Assembly (NCBI RefSeq): GCF_000002865.3
Contig: NW_001865039.1
Coordinates: 492,527 to 556,526 of the forward strand
Direction of reading: 5' to 3'
Source of the DNA: Monosiga brevicollis MX1
Lineage: Eukaryota > Opisthokonta > Choanoflagellata > Craspedida > Salpingoecidae
DNA length: 64,000 bases
Every line of letters begins with the position of its first letter. Position 1 is the stretch's first letter. The position numbers and the translations under genes are program-made. The notes under the pieces were generated by a model, which worked only from the letters and a program-made list of their open reading frames with translations, was not told the origin of the DNA and did no database searches. This document shows positions 27,296-40,274 of the stretch, one piece after another.

Positions 27296-28954
27296 ATGTG
27301 GCAGCGCATTCTCGCGCTCATTTTGAGCGCCGTGCTGACCGCTCTCCGTTCGATCTGGCCCTCGCGCTTCGTGGATCCGCCGGCGTGGTTGAGCGAAAGC
27401 TCAGGGTCAGGTCAGGCCCATTCGGGTTTTGGTGCATACGCCCATGCTGAACGAAACCCAGATGGAGCCATGCCGACCATGGAGCAGCTGGAAGACGATG
27501 ATGAGAACATCATTCCCCCCGACTTGGATTATGATGGACCACGGGCTGAGGGCGACGTGACCTCTTTCACCATTGAGCAGTTCCCTCAGCAGGAGGCAGA
27601 CTTGCCGACGAGCTCGGAAGCGGCTATCGCACACATTCTGGCCTCGAACCCACGCGACATCTTTGGCATTTTGGGCCTGACCCCGAACAGCGACCCTGCT
27701 CTGGTGCGGCCACGCTATCGCCGTCTCAGCCTCATGATTCACCCAGACAAATGCGCTGTGTCGGGAGCGAGAGAGGCTTTTGCCCGCCTTTCCCAGGCTC
27801 ACGCTGTATTGACAACACCGGTCAGTCACCGCCGACTTTACCTCACATGTGGCTTCACACTTGTGGAACTCGGTTCGTACCATTCCTGCCTGATTTTTTT
27901 TTTTTTTTGCGGCGCTTAGGATGCACTGAGGATATACATGAAAGAAGTAACGTTTGTATCGGCCGAGTCCCAGCGACGAGTCCGAAGATTGCGACGCTTA
28001 GAGCAAGACTACGAAGAATACGTTGATACGGTACGCTCGCAGAAGACCAACTGGCATCCAAATCCCAGCCTAGCCTTGGCTTGAAGAGCTGACGCGACCG
28101 CTTTGGATGAACCATACTCCTAGATTACCAACTCAATAGGTTGCGATTGTGAGGCTGGCCGCCATGAAAGACGTGAGGTCGATCGGCCAGTCAAGTCTGG
28201 ACGCTATTGCAAGCAGTGCGATACATTTCATCCGGCCAAAAAGGTAGTAAAGGATGCCATCTCTAGCCCCTGCCTCGTGCGTCCAGGGAGCGACAAAACA
28301 GCCATGCTGGAACCTTCACATACAGCAATACCTCACAAAACGCCTGATGCGATGCTGCACGAGCCTGCAGGGAGACGTATGGATTGAAAACGTCACCAAG
28401 GGCTGGTCGGTTGGTTGGTGTGGCTACTACAGTGATGGTACCAAAGTCTACAACATCACGGATGCACTCCGCTGTGCGGTGCGTAAAAAAAAAAAAAAAT
28501 CTGCAAAGTTTTGTGTGGCAATCCATTTTTCGTCGAGGACGGGGGCGGTACTGTGCGTCTTCTTACCACCTTTGCCACCCGCCTCGTGCCGCCTGATTTG
28601 TATTGTCGGCGCTCACCGCGTCTTTAGAAGGCCCACACCAACTTGCAAGCTGGCGCACACCGCGTCCAGATGCACTTCAAGACGTTGCCCAAAATGGTGG
28701 CACCAATGACTTTTGACGAGTATTGCGGCATGGTGTTCAAGGCAGCATGGCGCACGGTCTTAGCACAGCAGTACCCCGATGGCCAAGCACCAAATATGGA
28801 CGAGGACTTTTTGGCCTACTTGCGTCGGGAGCGTGACTTGAGCTCAGCCCGCCGTACCAAGGAAGCCAACGCCCCTGAAGGTGGCTCCAAAAAAGGAGTG
28901 CGTTCCCGACGCCCAAACAATGCCGGGGCGCGTCGCGCTCGACAGCGGCGCTAA
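27296..28954 (+). CDS. DNAJC14: DNAJC14-like J-domain co-chaperone
   Basis: A membrane-linked Hsp40 co-chaperone. Five phase-consistent exons (27296-27820, 27920-28030, 28124-28243, 28371-28478, 28628-28954) give 396 residues. Residues 1-25 are hydrophobic (signal anchor or membrane helix). A J domain lies at about 120-175 with an intact HPD motif in LSLMIHPDKC. The diagnostic part is the C-terminal domain shared with animal DNAJC14: cysteine pairs in CDCEAGRHERREVDRPVKSG and RYCKQCDTFHPAKKGDVW, then GYYSDGTKVYNITDAL. The tail is basic and Arg-rich. Human DNAJC14 is longer and has several membrane spans; here only one hydrophobic stretch is visible. Animal DNAJC14 acts at the ER on receptor export; the same role here is inference. 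Confidence 0.9.
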
Positions 28955-29539
<585 letters not shown>

Positions 29540-31024
29540 ATGGGCGAAGCACCCCCACCACCACCACCACGATGGGCCAGCCGTGGGATGGGAGTGGTAT
29601 TGGTGGCGGTCGTGCTTGCAGCACTGGTGGGCTGGACCTCTGAGCATCCACAGGTGCAGCTCGCTTTAATGAGGTTTTTCCGTGATGTCAGCCGAGCCAA
29701 AGCCCACGCTCGACTCTACGGTCGCGACAACGCACTGGCCGTCATGCTTGGCCAGGAGGAGCTCGCTGCATCAACGTGGAGTGAGGTGCCTGACACCAGC
29801 TTCAACGAGGAAGATCTTCAATGGCTGAATGGCGCTGAAAGTCGACCCGTATATCTGGCGTTGGCTGGTCGTGTCTATGATGTAACAGCTGGCCGCCACA
29901 AATATGGCCCGGGCGGGAGCTACCACAAGCTGGCTGGTCGTGATGCTTCTCGCCCGCTCGCCCTGGGCTGCCTCACGGAAAGCTGTCTCACTGGTTCCCT
30001 GCAAGGTGCCTCTCCGCAACAACTGCAGGTCTGCTGCACCTTATCCGCTGCCGTCAAGAGCAAGGCCTGTCCCTTTATTTGATGGCGCTCGCGCGCGTAC
30101 ACACTGCCACTTACCGGGGGGGCCCCGCGACGCGTGTGCTTAGGAGTTGCATCGCTGGGTGGATTTTTTTGATAAACACGATAAGTATTACTGCGTGGGC
30201 CACTTCTCTTATCGTGACCCAGTGGCAGCGGCTGTCGAGGCCAGCCTCGCTGCCGATGCCTTTGCTGAGAAGACAGCTGCTCGGTTGCGCCATGAGTACA
30301 AGCAGCAGCGGCAACAGCGCGGAGGCACCGGCGCCTTGGTGGCCATCATACAGGAAACGCAGCGTGACGCAGTCAAATTATACCGGCGCCAGCGTCTGGA
30401 CGACGTTGTCACCATCATCGAGGCGTTGTTTCTCCTTCTGGACGAACAAATGTCCCTAGGTGGTCTTGATTCCGCACCGTTGCCGCTCGAAATGGACGCG
30501 GGGCGTCTGATCCTTGCATGGTGGGCAGTTTGTATTTGTCATGAGCAAGACCGAGAAGCAGACCAGGCCATCTGGCAAACCAACTTCAAGGTCCGACGAT
30601 GCTCGTGACGCACGCGTGCGTCCACGCCTGATTTTATTTCCCATTGCCTCCCTATACCAAATTTGGATGTTGGTCCGTCCTGTTTGTAGACGTTCTTGCA
30701 AGCCGCATCAGATCGCCCGGATGCGGTGCCGACGGACACGTGGTGGAGTCAGTTGGTCGCTGAGGTAGGACCTGACCCGAGTAGCCTGTTAGCATCACCG
30801 GCGCTGGGGCTTTGTTGGCTGATACGTTGTGCTGACACGTTGTGCTGACATGGGTCCCTGTCGCCTGGCAGCTCTTGGCTGTGGCCTCTCAACCAAGCGG
30901 TGCCTTGGACACATCAAATCATAAGGTCCCTGGCCGAAGCCACCACGCTCGCCTCCGATCGGCGTGGCAAGATGCACTGGGCACCTCACATGCGACGCTA
31001 GCATTCTTCAATCTCACCGAGTGA
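29540..31024 (+). CDS. CYB5D2: Neuferricin-like cytochrome b5-type heme-binding membrane protein
   Basis: Four in-phase exons (29540-30028, 30144-30590, 30690-30764, 30872-31024) give 387 residues. After a short proline run there is one membrane segment (about residues 16-34, GVVLVAVVLAALVGW). The MAPR-type cytochrome b5 domain follows: FNEEDLQWLNG, RPVYLALAGRVYDVTAGRHK, YGPGGSYHKLAGRDASR. The Tyr-containing YGPGGSY..LAGRDASR block is typical of the progesterone-receptor-membrane-component/neuferricin family, which uses Tyr rather than paired His to hold heme. The exon 2 start ELHRWVDFFDKHDKYYCVGH matches the region after the heme domain in neuferricin. The remaining 200 residues are helical and do not show the Cys-rich neuferricin C-terminus, so the symbol means nearest family rather than proven ortholog. 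Confidence 0.8.
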
Positions 31025-31170
31025 GCTGCTGTGAATGCTTCTCCCCACCACTGAGCGTGTTCCGCGATGTGTCTAAATTGTCAAAGGCATCAAAACAAGC
31101 AGAGTCGCCAGAGCCTTTGTCGTGTCTTGCAAGCTGAGCCCGGCCTGGTTACAATACCGGGCCGCATACT

Positions 31171-32250
31171 CTAGTCGGGCGCCGGCATATCGGCCAGCTC
31201 GCCATTCAACCAAGTGCGGATGCTGTCTTTGCAAGGCGCAGTACACTCATAGTGGCTGATATAATCTTGCCGCATTGTACAAACGTGATTATGGTACCAG
31301 ATGTGGCCATCAATAGGACCACCAAAGCCTCTGCTGGCCTTTTGTATCATTCGCTGTGCACCCTCACGACTCACCAAGTATGCCACCTATCAGAGCACAC
31401 ATCCGTGAAGGCAACTGCAGGGCAAGGGCAGGCAAAGTAGCTTAAAGGCTTGATCGAGACAGGGCAGGAAGAAACACACCATGCCATAGCCCCAGTAAGC
31501 ATCCTGAACGGGAGTCTCCTCACAAATGTCCTCCCGCTCGAAGATGGTTGATGGCCGAAAAAGGATGAGGTCGCAGTCCACTGGGATGGGCGGAAGCTCG
31601 AGATATGAGGCGTTGGGCAATAGTGTGGCGTCATCCTATGCAACCCAGTATCACCAGGCCCAATGTCCACAGAAAACCCAGGTCAGCGTGCCAGCAGACA
31701 ACGATTTTGCGAGAGAACGCCCGGCACCCACCTCAATTATGATATTCCAAGGATAGTTACTTCGAGCTGCGGCTTTCCAGGCCCTGGGGCATTACAAGGG
31801 AAGCGGGTGAGGGCACTCGCTCAACCTTGACAAAACGGTTAAAGACGACCAAATGAAAACCATGATGCCTGCCACGTACCGAAGATGAGCCAAGGATGTC
31901 CCGTAGTCAGCCCACTTGAGGCCACGGACAAGGCGCGGAACGTCATATGGGCCACCATCCGGCGAAGCTTCAACGCCCCGCACGCGCTCAAAGGGGGGAA
32001 GGTTGTGCTCCTTGAAGGATTGGCGCATCCGAGCTAGCCGCTGCGGTGATCGGTCAAGGTTGATGACTAGAAAACCAACGTCTTCCGCCTGAGGCTTTTC
32101 CAGGCGAGGGCACGCCCGCGAGGATCGACGCCAGTGACCTGCTGCCGGTGCCTGAAGCGCCCCTTGCACCTCAAGAACCGTCATGCCCAGCATCAGCAGT
32201 GCCCATGGCGCTGCGAGCACCATGTTCCGCAGACCCCGCTGACCGACCAT
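31171..32250 (-). CDS. Glycosyltransferase family 25 protein
   Basis: A secretory-pathway glycosyltransferase of the GT25 (LPS/collagen beta-galactosyltransferase) type. The start MVGQRGLRNM leads into a hydrophobic segment (VLAAPWALLMLGMTVL) that reads as a signal peptide or anchor. The first exon (32250-31880) then has FLVINLDRSPQRLARM, the classical GT25 opening, and GVEASPDGG. Next exons give AWKAAARSNYPWNIIIE joined across an intron to DDATLLPNASYLEL, making the conserved E-D-D motif, and then ETPVQDAYWGYGMV and AYLVSREGAQRMIQKASRG, ending MPAPD and a stop at 31171-31173. The C-terminal part has a cysteine cluster (HYECTAPCKDS). Donor and acceptor sugars cannot be told from sequence. It lies on the same strand as NAA15, 407 bp apart. 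Confidence 0.85.
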
Positions 32251-32657
32251 TGCTCCCACGGACTCAAGGCCACTCGGCCAGTCACACCAAGCCAGGGTCG
32301 TTAATGTGTCAATCAATCGTGTCAGCGATGATTGAGATGAAAGAGAGTTTGTATGAAAAAATAAACCACCACAACTCTTTTTTTCTCTTTCTTTTCCTTC
32401 TTGTGCTTCTTTTTTTTTTCCACAGACATCACAACGTCTTCTTTCTTCTCTTGTTGTTGATTGGCAAGTGGGGCAGGTAAGGATGCAAGGAGAGAGATTA
32501 CACAAGAGCCAGAAGCCCGTATACAGGTAGGCGTGCAAAATGCGATGCCGTTTATGTTGAGACGACGCCAAAGGGCCTCGGCTAGTTGATCCAATCCTTC
32601 TTGTTGCTGGAAGTCATTCGTCTCGTGTCGGTTCATGTTTGCTCCAAAATTACGCGC
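32251..32657. other. Spacer between NAA15 and the GT25 gene
   Basis: About 400 bases with T-rich stretches (32375-32420 region) and no supported coding sequence. Holds the NAA15 3' UTR and the GT25 promoter. Confidence 0.55.
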
Positions 32658-35600
32658 TCATGCGGAAGCCTCGGTGGACGTGCGTGGCTTGAATGCATCT
32701 GCGGCCGGCCACAAGCGAAGGCAGGCGGCCTGGCAGGCTTGAAGCTGACTTGGCGCCTCGCGACGCACGCGGCTAGCCAATGCTTGCGCATCCTAAACAT
32801 TGTTGAAAAACATCCCCCCCCAACAAAACCAAGGCCAGAGAAATGGTTAGCTGGCTCGCCGTGAAGTGGCCACAACGATTGAGGCGTGTCGTGTCAAACC
32901 TTGAGAGGAAAGCTTTCCGCCTTGGCCACAACGGCAACCACAGCTGCGTAGGCATCATCTACGGAAGCCTCGCCCAGCGCCACGCGGCCCAGGTTGTAAG
33001 CCAGCGCCTCCTTGGGTTCAGCGGCGGCCTTGGCCTTGCGGGTTTCATTCAGCGCGTGCGCGTCCGACACTGATCCAAACAATGATTTTTGCACTACATG
33101 ACATGGCCGGCACAGGAATGCAAGTCAAAATTTGAGCAAAGACATGGAGCACACGGCGTTTCTTGGCCCAGAAGAGAAGAAGCCCAATGAAGCAAAAACA
33201 CGGCTGATCCTTGAACCAACCTTCGGGAAGAACCTTCTGCACCAGCTCATCCTGACCATCAATGCCGCCAGCAAGGATCTGCAAAAGCTGCACCCGGCAC
33301 ACGTGTACATCTGGATGCTCAGCCTGTGTCACCCCAGGGCGTGCATGGGGGAGAGGCGAATGAGCCCAAGAGCGTATGTTCGGAGCAAAAAAGGGGTTGG
33401 GGAAAAGGGTCACCGTACGTCAATCTGGGCTGCCGCGGCAAGCATGCGACACATGGGCAGCAGCTTGTTCAGTTGGCGATAAACCTCAAAGGCCGTAATA
33501 TAAAGGTCCACATGAGTCTTAGGCATAAGTTCGAGTGCCGGCTTGAGAAGCTTCAAAGCCGCCTCAAGAGGTTCAGAGGTCAGAGCGTGCTCCTCGCCCT
33601 TCTTGTCATAATGGCGGCGTGAGCTCAAATCTTCCTCTTCCTTCTTGGCACCGCCTTTTCCGGCAGCAGCCTTGTTGTCCGTGGCAGCAACCGCAGCAGC
33701 CGCCTCAGCTTTCTTCGCTGCCTTGCGCTTCTTGCTGAGGTACTTTTTCTTGTCCGCCTCGGACATACCAATGAGCGCAGGATCCTGTTGGCATCAGCAA
33801 CAGATTGGGTGAGCATCATCAATGACTGCATGCGTTGCCGACTGCAAGATGCAAGCAGATACGAAACAGACACTCACGTCGTCCTCGTCGCCGCCCTTCT
33901 TATAGGGCTTTTGCTTCAGGTACAGGTAGATTTGTGCGCCCAGAATTGCGGCTTCAATGTAGTTGGGGTGGCCGTGCAGGTTATCCTCGCCCTCCAAGAA
34001 TCTGCGGTGTGGACAAAAGTTGGTCAGGAAAACAAATATAACACAAAAGGCCCAAACCCTCGCCAAAGCTCTGAAACTCTTGAACAGATGAACATACCGC
34101 ACGTAAGCACGCAGCGTGCTCTTGCGAAGGCAATAGGTGTGAAAATCAAATTGGTCCGAAATGATGGTGTTAAAGTCATCTGCAACCATGTGGACCTGTG
34201 CAAGCCAGAAAAAGACCATGATGATCAAGCGACAAAACGTGAGCGCGACTCTAGGGATCGCTCCCTTACAACAAACGACAGCATGGATGGTGTTCAAGAA
34301 AGAAGAACATTGTTTGAAGGGGCGGGCCAATACAAACGCACCTTGCCCAAGGCACGCGGGATGTCCCGCTTCTCCCAATACGCCTAGATGAAATAGGTTT
34401 CGAGAGCAGGTGTCAACCAATCGGTGCGTTATATTGTGAGGAAGGAACGGACGAATTCTTGTGACCGAAGCCTTGCATGGTGAGCGTGATGTACCTTGGC
34501 GCCTACTACATTAAACCAAACAATTTGAAGGGTCAAAAGATAGTCCATGGGATCGCCATTTTCCTATTGGAGTGGTAAACATTGATGAGGGAATGAGAAA
34601 GAATCTCAAGAACTTGTGTTCAAGAGTGGGACATGTGCCACGAGTCGAGAGGGATGACAGCCATTGCAAACCTTGGCATACATGACGACGTTCTGGTCGG
34701 CCTTCTCCAACTGGCCGGCACGAACTTGGTACTTGACGCAGCGAGCGTTGATGTAACGGTCAGCCGTGTCAAGCGAGCGCGCCAGCTCGAGCTGGTCGGC
34801 GGCCTCGTTGAGGCGGCCCATATGCTGAGGAAAGGAATGGAAAAATAAAAATCAGTACGTGACGAGATGAACAGGAGAGGAGAAGCGGGTCGAGAAAGGA
34901 TTGAAACACCCGAAAGCTAAACCAGGCAAACTCTGTTGCGCATAGTCTTTGAAATTGGCTCAAAATGCCATCATCTGCATGGGCCGCGCTCAAGGAGCAA
35001 CGAACCTTGAGGATGCGTGCTTCAACAAAGTAAACTTCAAGCGCAGTCGGGGTGTGCGCCAGAGCTTCGCGCACGGTGCTCAGGGCACGATCATACTGGC
35101 CAAGATGATCCAAATGTTGTGCCAAGTAAGCCTTGGTCCACACCAGCACGGCAGGTGACTCGATACCTTCTGTGACAAGCAACCGCCGTGGTTTGCAGTG
35201 AGGTGCACGATGGCAACGCCGTCGACATTGCCACAGGTACCCAATCACAAATTTAGCCCCACGAATGAGACCCGCCTCAACGCACCGCCTGCAGCAAAGG
35301 CTCGGTCTTTCTCGAGACTGGCCACGTAGCCTTCGACAAGGGTCTGAATGGTTGCCACCTTGGTGCTGTCGACATACAGATGGCGCAGCATGTTGAAAAG
35401 CGGGGGCATGCCTGGGAAAGAAAACGTTTGTGTTGGCACAGGTGGAGCAGAGCAAGTGAGTTATGCATGCGCACGGGTTGGTTTCCATAACCGCTGACCG
35501 TGCAGAACATAAATCCGGGCATACCTTTACGCAAACAAGAGCGCAGAACGGTATCCACACGCGACTTGAAATCGTCACCGGTGGCCTCGCGCAGAACGAG

Positions 35601-37595
35601 TAGCTCCGGAAGCGTGGCCTTGGGATATCGGTTGTGCACCTCGTCCAACACAGCCATGCGCTTGGCCGGCTCGGTGCTGCGTGAAAGTGAGGTGAGGAGA
35701 AAAGCGGAATGAGCGTTTGCACGAGACAGTTGGCCTGGGCGCCACGCGACAGAGAGAGAGCGAACGGCAACGCACAGGTGCTTGGCTTCAAAGAGGCCAT
35801 CAAAGTAACGGCGGTCTTCAGGGTTATCGTCAATCAAGTGGCCGTAAATTGTGGCAGCCTTCTCACTGGCCTCGGTTTGACCTTGAGCGCCCAGCGCCAG
35901 GTTGAGCTGTGCGCGCATCTCGTGAAAGCCCCGACGGTCCCAAATCTCTTGATCGTGCTCGTGCAGCAGCTTGAGTGCCGTCTATTGGTTGCCATCCCCC
36001 ACCACGTTCACGGACATGCGCCAAGGAGTGTAAGAGGGGCTCTAAGCCTGGGCAGGTGGGTCACAACTGATAGGCAATTGCAGCTTGTCCCACCTCAGGG
36101 TCACCCTTATCCGCATGGAGCTGCACCAGATAAAAGAGTGTTTCGCTCAGCTCTGTATCATGCAAAGGGGTCTTGGACTACGCACAATCAAGTGTGTGGA
36201 TACGCGTGTTAGCGAGCAATTGTGTACCTAAGAGTAGAACCTGGTGGGCTGCGAAATAAATCGCGGATTGTTCTTGATTCATACCTCTTTCTGCAGGTCG
36301 AGCCACTTGCCAATGACCTCAATGGCCAGATCGTAGTCCTGGTTGAGGTGATGAGCCACCGCAAGACCGGACCAGTTTTGAGCCAAATCGGCGCGTTCCA
36401 TCAAGATCTTGCGACGTGACTCCTAGAAGAATCAAGTGTTGACCCAGAAATAAAAAAAAAAAAAGAGATAAGAAATTAAAGAAAAAAAAATGGGGGTTGG
36501 AAGCTGGGGTCAGACCCGCCGCAGTTCTATCTGTAGATTTGGCCAACAAGAACAGAAGGCCACATACCCGATAGCCATCGAGATCGCGCATCTGAATTTG
36601 TAGGGAGGCAAGATCGCGCAAAATGATTTGATTTTTCTGGCAACATGGAAAAAACACATCCGCTGTGAGGCGTGGCTAACAGATGATGACGGCGAGTGCA
36701 GCGGCGGCTTGGGTGCAAGCACGGGCACGGGCTGCGTTGGGTCGGTTCCATGAGCAGCGCAAAGCAAGCTAACAACGCACGGGATCTTTCACACAGGCCT
36801 GGCGGTAGCACTTGATTGCTTGCTCAAAGTTGCCATCGCAGCGGTAAATGATGCCGTAGACATGCCAGCAGAGGCTTTTCATGATGCCCTTGCGCAGACT
36901 GGCCTTGGCTGTCTCAAGAGCCTCTTTGCGCTTCTCGAGCGAGTTGTAGACCAGAGCCTTCATCGCCAGCGTTTCTGAATTTAGTGGCCCATCGGACATG
37001 TCATGAGTCAGCAGCGCCGATAAGGGCTTGCGGCCAGTTTTTTGTGTGCGCAAAGTGGGTAGGGCGCCGAGCAAAAGGAGGAAGAGTAGGATCGAGAGAG
37101 AAGACTAGAAGAGTAGGAGATGGGTAGGGTAAAGTCTCAAGATCAAAGAAATGGGCTGGGCGTACCGGGGTGATCCAGGCAGTCAGCCGAGGCCAGAATG
37201 GCATTGGCATGGCGCAGCGCCTGCTTGTACTGCTTTGTGTCGTAGCATTTCTATGAGCGTGCATGGCCAAGGACCACGGCGTTGCGTTAGAAGTGGGGCA
37301 AGGGACATGAGCACAGTGAAACAATACTGGCCAATGTCTTGGCTCAGCTGAAAGAGCTGCGGAACAGCTTCATGTAGCTGGACAAAGGGGTCACGTGTCG
37401 CTGCCAGCCAGCTGCACCCGAGAGCGCGCCACAGAACAGCTATCTGGTGGCTCGGGCTGATCACCGCATGCCCCACGCCACCAGATAAAAAACCGACAAG
37501 AGCCCGGACTCTCTGTTGCCGCTGGCCTGGAACGACTGACGCACCGAGAGCTTGCGATACAGCTGCGCCTCCTTGGGCGGGAGGGTGTCGGCCAT
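32658..37595 (-). CDS. NAA15: N-alpha-acetyltransferase 15, NatA auxiliary subunit
   Basis: NAA15 is the TPR scaffold that holds the catalytic subunit NAA10 on the ribosome as the NatA complex, which acetylates nascent protein N-termini. The start MADTLPPKEAQLYRKL corresponds to human MPAVSLPPKENALFKRI. Further blocks: CYDTKQYKQALRHANAIL, ETLAMKALVYNSLEKRKEAL, SLCWHVYGIIYRCDGNFEQA, LASLQIQMRDLDGYR, LDTADRYINARCVKYQ, DDQFDFHTYCLRKSTLR-AYV, and MSEADKKKYLSKKRKAAKKA followed by a Lys/Ala-rich loop. The final exon, beginning at about 32797 and ending at 32658-32660, gives CQAACLRLWPAADAFKP, matching the human C-terminal helix. Many short exons; not every edge was set. Divergent from the HORMA gene, 363 bp apart. 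Confidence 0.95.
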
Positions 37596-37958
37596 TGTGA
37601 CGGTCACTCAGACAGGGATGCCGGCGCGGTCTGAAAAAAGATGATGCTACACTTTGACCTCCCTTCCCGATGCTGCCACAAAGTGAGTTGAACGTTGGAC
37701 TTTCTTGCGTGTGTTTCCCGCGCAAAAAAGTGCTTGAATTGTCGACAAAATTGACACAAGCTGAAACAACGTGTTTGGACCCCTTGTGTCAGGGTATCAA
37801 GTCAAGGAAGGGGGGAGCAGCGTCAGTCACTTTACAGGCGGGCTTGTGGTTTGAGGCATTTTCTCTCTCACCCGGTGGGCAAGCAGGCAAGTGTCTCACT
37901 CTTATCAGTCGAGCTCCTCCACCCCGACCCCGAAGCACTCTGGCCAGGTTCCATCACG
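37596..37958. other. Divergent intergenic region NAA15/HORMAD
   Basis: About 360 bases between divergent start codons; no coding signal. Presumed shared promoter. Confidence 0.6.
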
Positions 37959-39715
37959 ATGCAAGCCATTCGGCCCCCGACGACCAGCGTGGTCAATGAG
38001 TTTGCCCAGCTCTTTCCGCAGCAATGCATGACCAGTCAGTATGCCCGGACTTGCCATGCAATGCCTTGATGTACCAGAATACGAATGGGTGGTCACTGCA
38101 CGGTGCTGGCTCGAAATTAAGCGTATGGTTGCCGTGCTGCCCACCCCTCGATGACCTAGGCACCGGTGCATCCGTCAAAGCCATCAAACAGCTTGTCGTC
38201 ATGTCAGGTAAGAATTGAAACTAGGAAGCAACTGTTAGCCCTCTTTCCAGGGCCCGGTATCTGGCCTCTGGCTGCAACTAGCTCGCGCCGCCCGATGCGT
38301 CCGTGCACTCTGACATGGTCTTGCCCAGTGTCCAGCATCGCCTATTTGCGTGGCCTTTTTCCCCACAGCGCGTATGGTGACCGCAACGTGGGCGAAGACA
38401 TGGCCATCAAGGTCTTGCGTGCCAACTCGCCGTGTGATGAGGCCGTTGCGCTCGTCGCTTGGCTCAAGTCCCTGCTACCAGGAATCGAACGACACTGGAT
38501 CGATCGCATCACGCTGGCCATTCACGACGGCTACGAAGCAGACGATGGCGATGAGCTCGAGAACGACACGTTGTTGGAAACCTACACGGTGCGTCAAAAA
38601 AAGGTGTCAAGCCCCGCCTTGTCAAGCAAGACTGTCATTGATTTATGGTGGGCTGATTGCTTCCAGATCAAGCTCGGCCATCTCAACGCTGAGGCCCACC
38701 AAGCTCTGCAACAATCCCAGAATGCGAGCCTCACGTTGCCAGACTATGCTGGCTTTCAAACCGATGTCAAGTCTATGCTACGGTAGGTCGTACGCCGTCT
38801 CAGGCCAGGCCCAACCAGGCGTGGCCATGCCCCATCCAAAGCTCTTTGATTTGACAGAGGAGACTGACACCAATGTCCTCATGTGCTGGCGTCCAGCAAC
38901 CTCCTTTTGACGACGCAGTCGCTTCAGAAGCTGCCGGACGTGTGCGTCGTCTCCATGCGCATTACCTTGGCAGCCGATGCCCCTGACGAAGCCATCCCAG
39001 CGGGCTTTATCACGAGCACGTCAACCGAAGGTTATCAAATTGCCAGCGAACATCGCATGCGCCTTGATGTAGGGGGCGTTGCCACCCATCATGATGCACT
39101 CAAGGTCTCTGTGGCGACCTTGCGCACGACTGGGCTGCATGCCACCCACGCGCCACGCGTCGACCTGGACCTGAGTCGCAACAGTCAGACTGAAATGCCC
39201 ACCCACAGCACGGCGCAGAAGGCCCAAACTGAGGCCAATGCCTCGAAGAAAGCTCCGCAGCCTGGCGGGGACCGCAAGGGAGGCGCACATTCGGCTTTGA
39301 GTGAAGCAACGGGCCCACAGAATCTAGAGAGCGGCGCTGCCGCCCTGGGCTTTGAGGCGCCCAGTTCGACTGGTGCGCCTGCGACAAAACGCAGCAAGAC
39401 CAAGGCGTCGCGAGTGGTCTCTAACAAGGCCAACGCCCGCATGCCTTCGGCAGCAAACGAGAAAATGGCCCGCCAACAGGCTCACTCGGCTCCGTTGCAA
39501 AAGGGACCGAGCCCCAGGCCGCTTGACCAGTTTGATTTTGATGATTCTCAGCAGGTATGGAAACTACTCACTCACCCAGCCTGCCCACTGCAAAACCAAG
39601 TTGTACGCCTGGGACTCATCGCGTGTGGCCCACTTAGGAGGTGGAGGCACCGTCTACCACGAAACGACGAGCTGCGCGCACGCGTCGACAACTTCGAGTT
39701 CGAAGCTCCCTCTAA
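37959..39715 (+). CDS. HORMAD1: Meiotic HORMA-domain protein (HORMAD1/Hop1)
   Basis: A chromosome-axis protein of meiotic prophase. Six in-phase exons (37959-38034, 38160-38207, 38329-38588, 38667-38782, 38897-39554, 39638-39715) give 411 residues; human HORMAD1 has 394. The HORMA domain is shown by GASVKAIKQLVVMS joined to VSSIAYLRGLFPHSAYGDRN, then AIKVLRANSPCDEAVALVAW, and later NLLLTTQSLQKLPDVCVVSM with the PAGF segment. A long polar, Ala/Ser/Lys-rich middle follows. The final splice yields DQFDFDDSQQEVEAPSTTKR, which resembles the C-terminal closure motif of animal HORMADs (human HHFDSSSQESVPKRRK). Reading through the last intron would also stay open to 39755, but would lose that motif. 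Orthology to the HORMAD/Hop1 family is firm; the HORMAD1 versus HORMAD2 label is nominal. Confidence 0.88.
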
Positions 39716-40274
39716 GTCACTTTGCCGCATTGTACTCGCAGACATTTACCAGTGATGAGCAAATGTATGGGATGTGGACACACGGTTGTCTTGACCTGGC
39801 GGTAAAAGTGAGGACCGGGGAGCAAATACGTGCTTTTCGGCACTAGAAAGAACAAAGAGCCTGGTCTTTGACAGACATGAATTATTGTTTTGAGACACCA
39901 GCACTTGGACTTGCACAATTGACCTCGGGTCATCGCAAGACACTGCACATAGATGGTAAAGTGCTTCAGCAGCACTCACGACACCAATACATGTACTTGG
40001 CACTTCAAATCACTGCTAACTCTTGAAGAGATGGGGTTCATCAAGCCGATATGCTCAAAGCAAACGCGCCTTCAGGTTGCTATCGAATTCTATTTTCGTT
40101 TTGCTTTTGTTCCTTCAGGGTGCTTTGCACGGAGCACAGGCTTCTAACGGCAGGGGTTGGATACGTGGCGGGGCTTGAAGCGCAACAAGCTGGGACTCTG
40201 CGAGCTTCAAAGCAGGAAGAGCAGCCCTTGGCCCGCTGTAGCCCATGGAGTAAAAGGTGGTGGCAGGTTTGCGG
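39716..40274. other. Convergent spacer HORMAD/NDUFS6
   Basis: About 560 bases between two facing stop codons; no supported gene. Confidence 0.55.

Noticed and set aside
39555-39755. HORMAD reading through its last intron to 39755
   Set aside because: The frame is open by chance, but a good donor and acceptor are present and splicing restores the closure-motif-like end.
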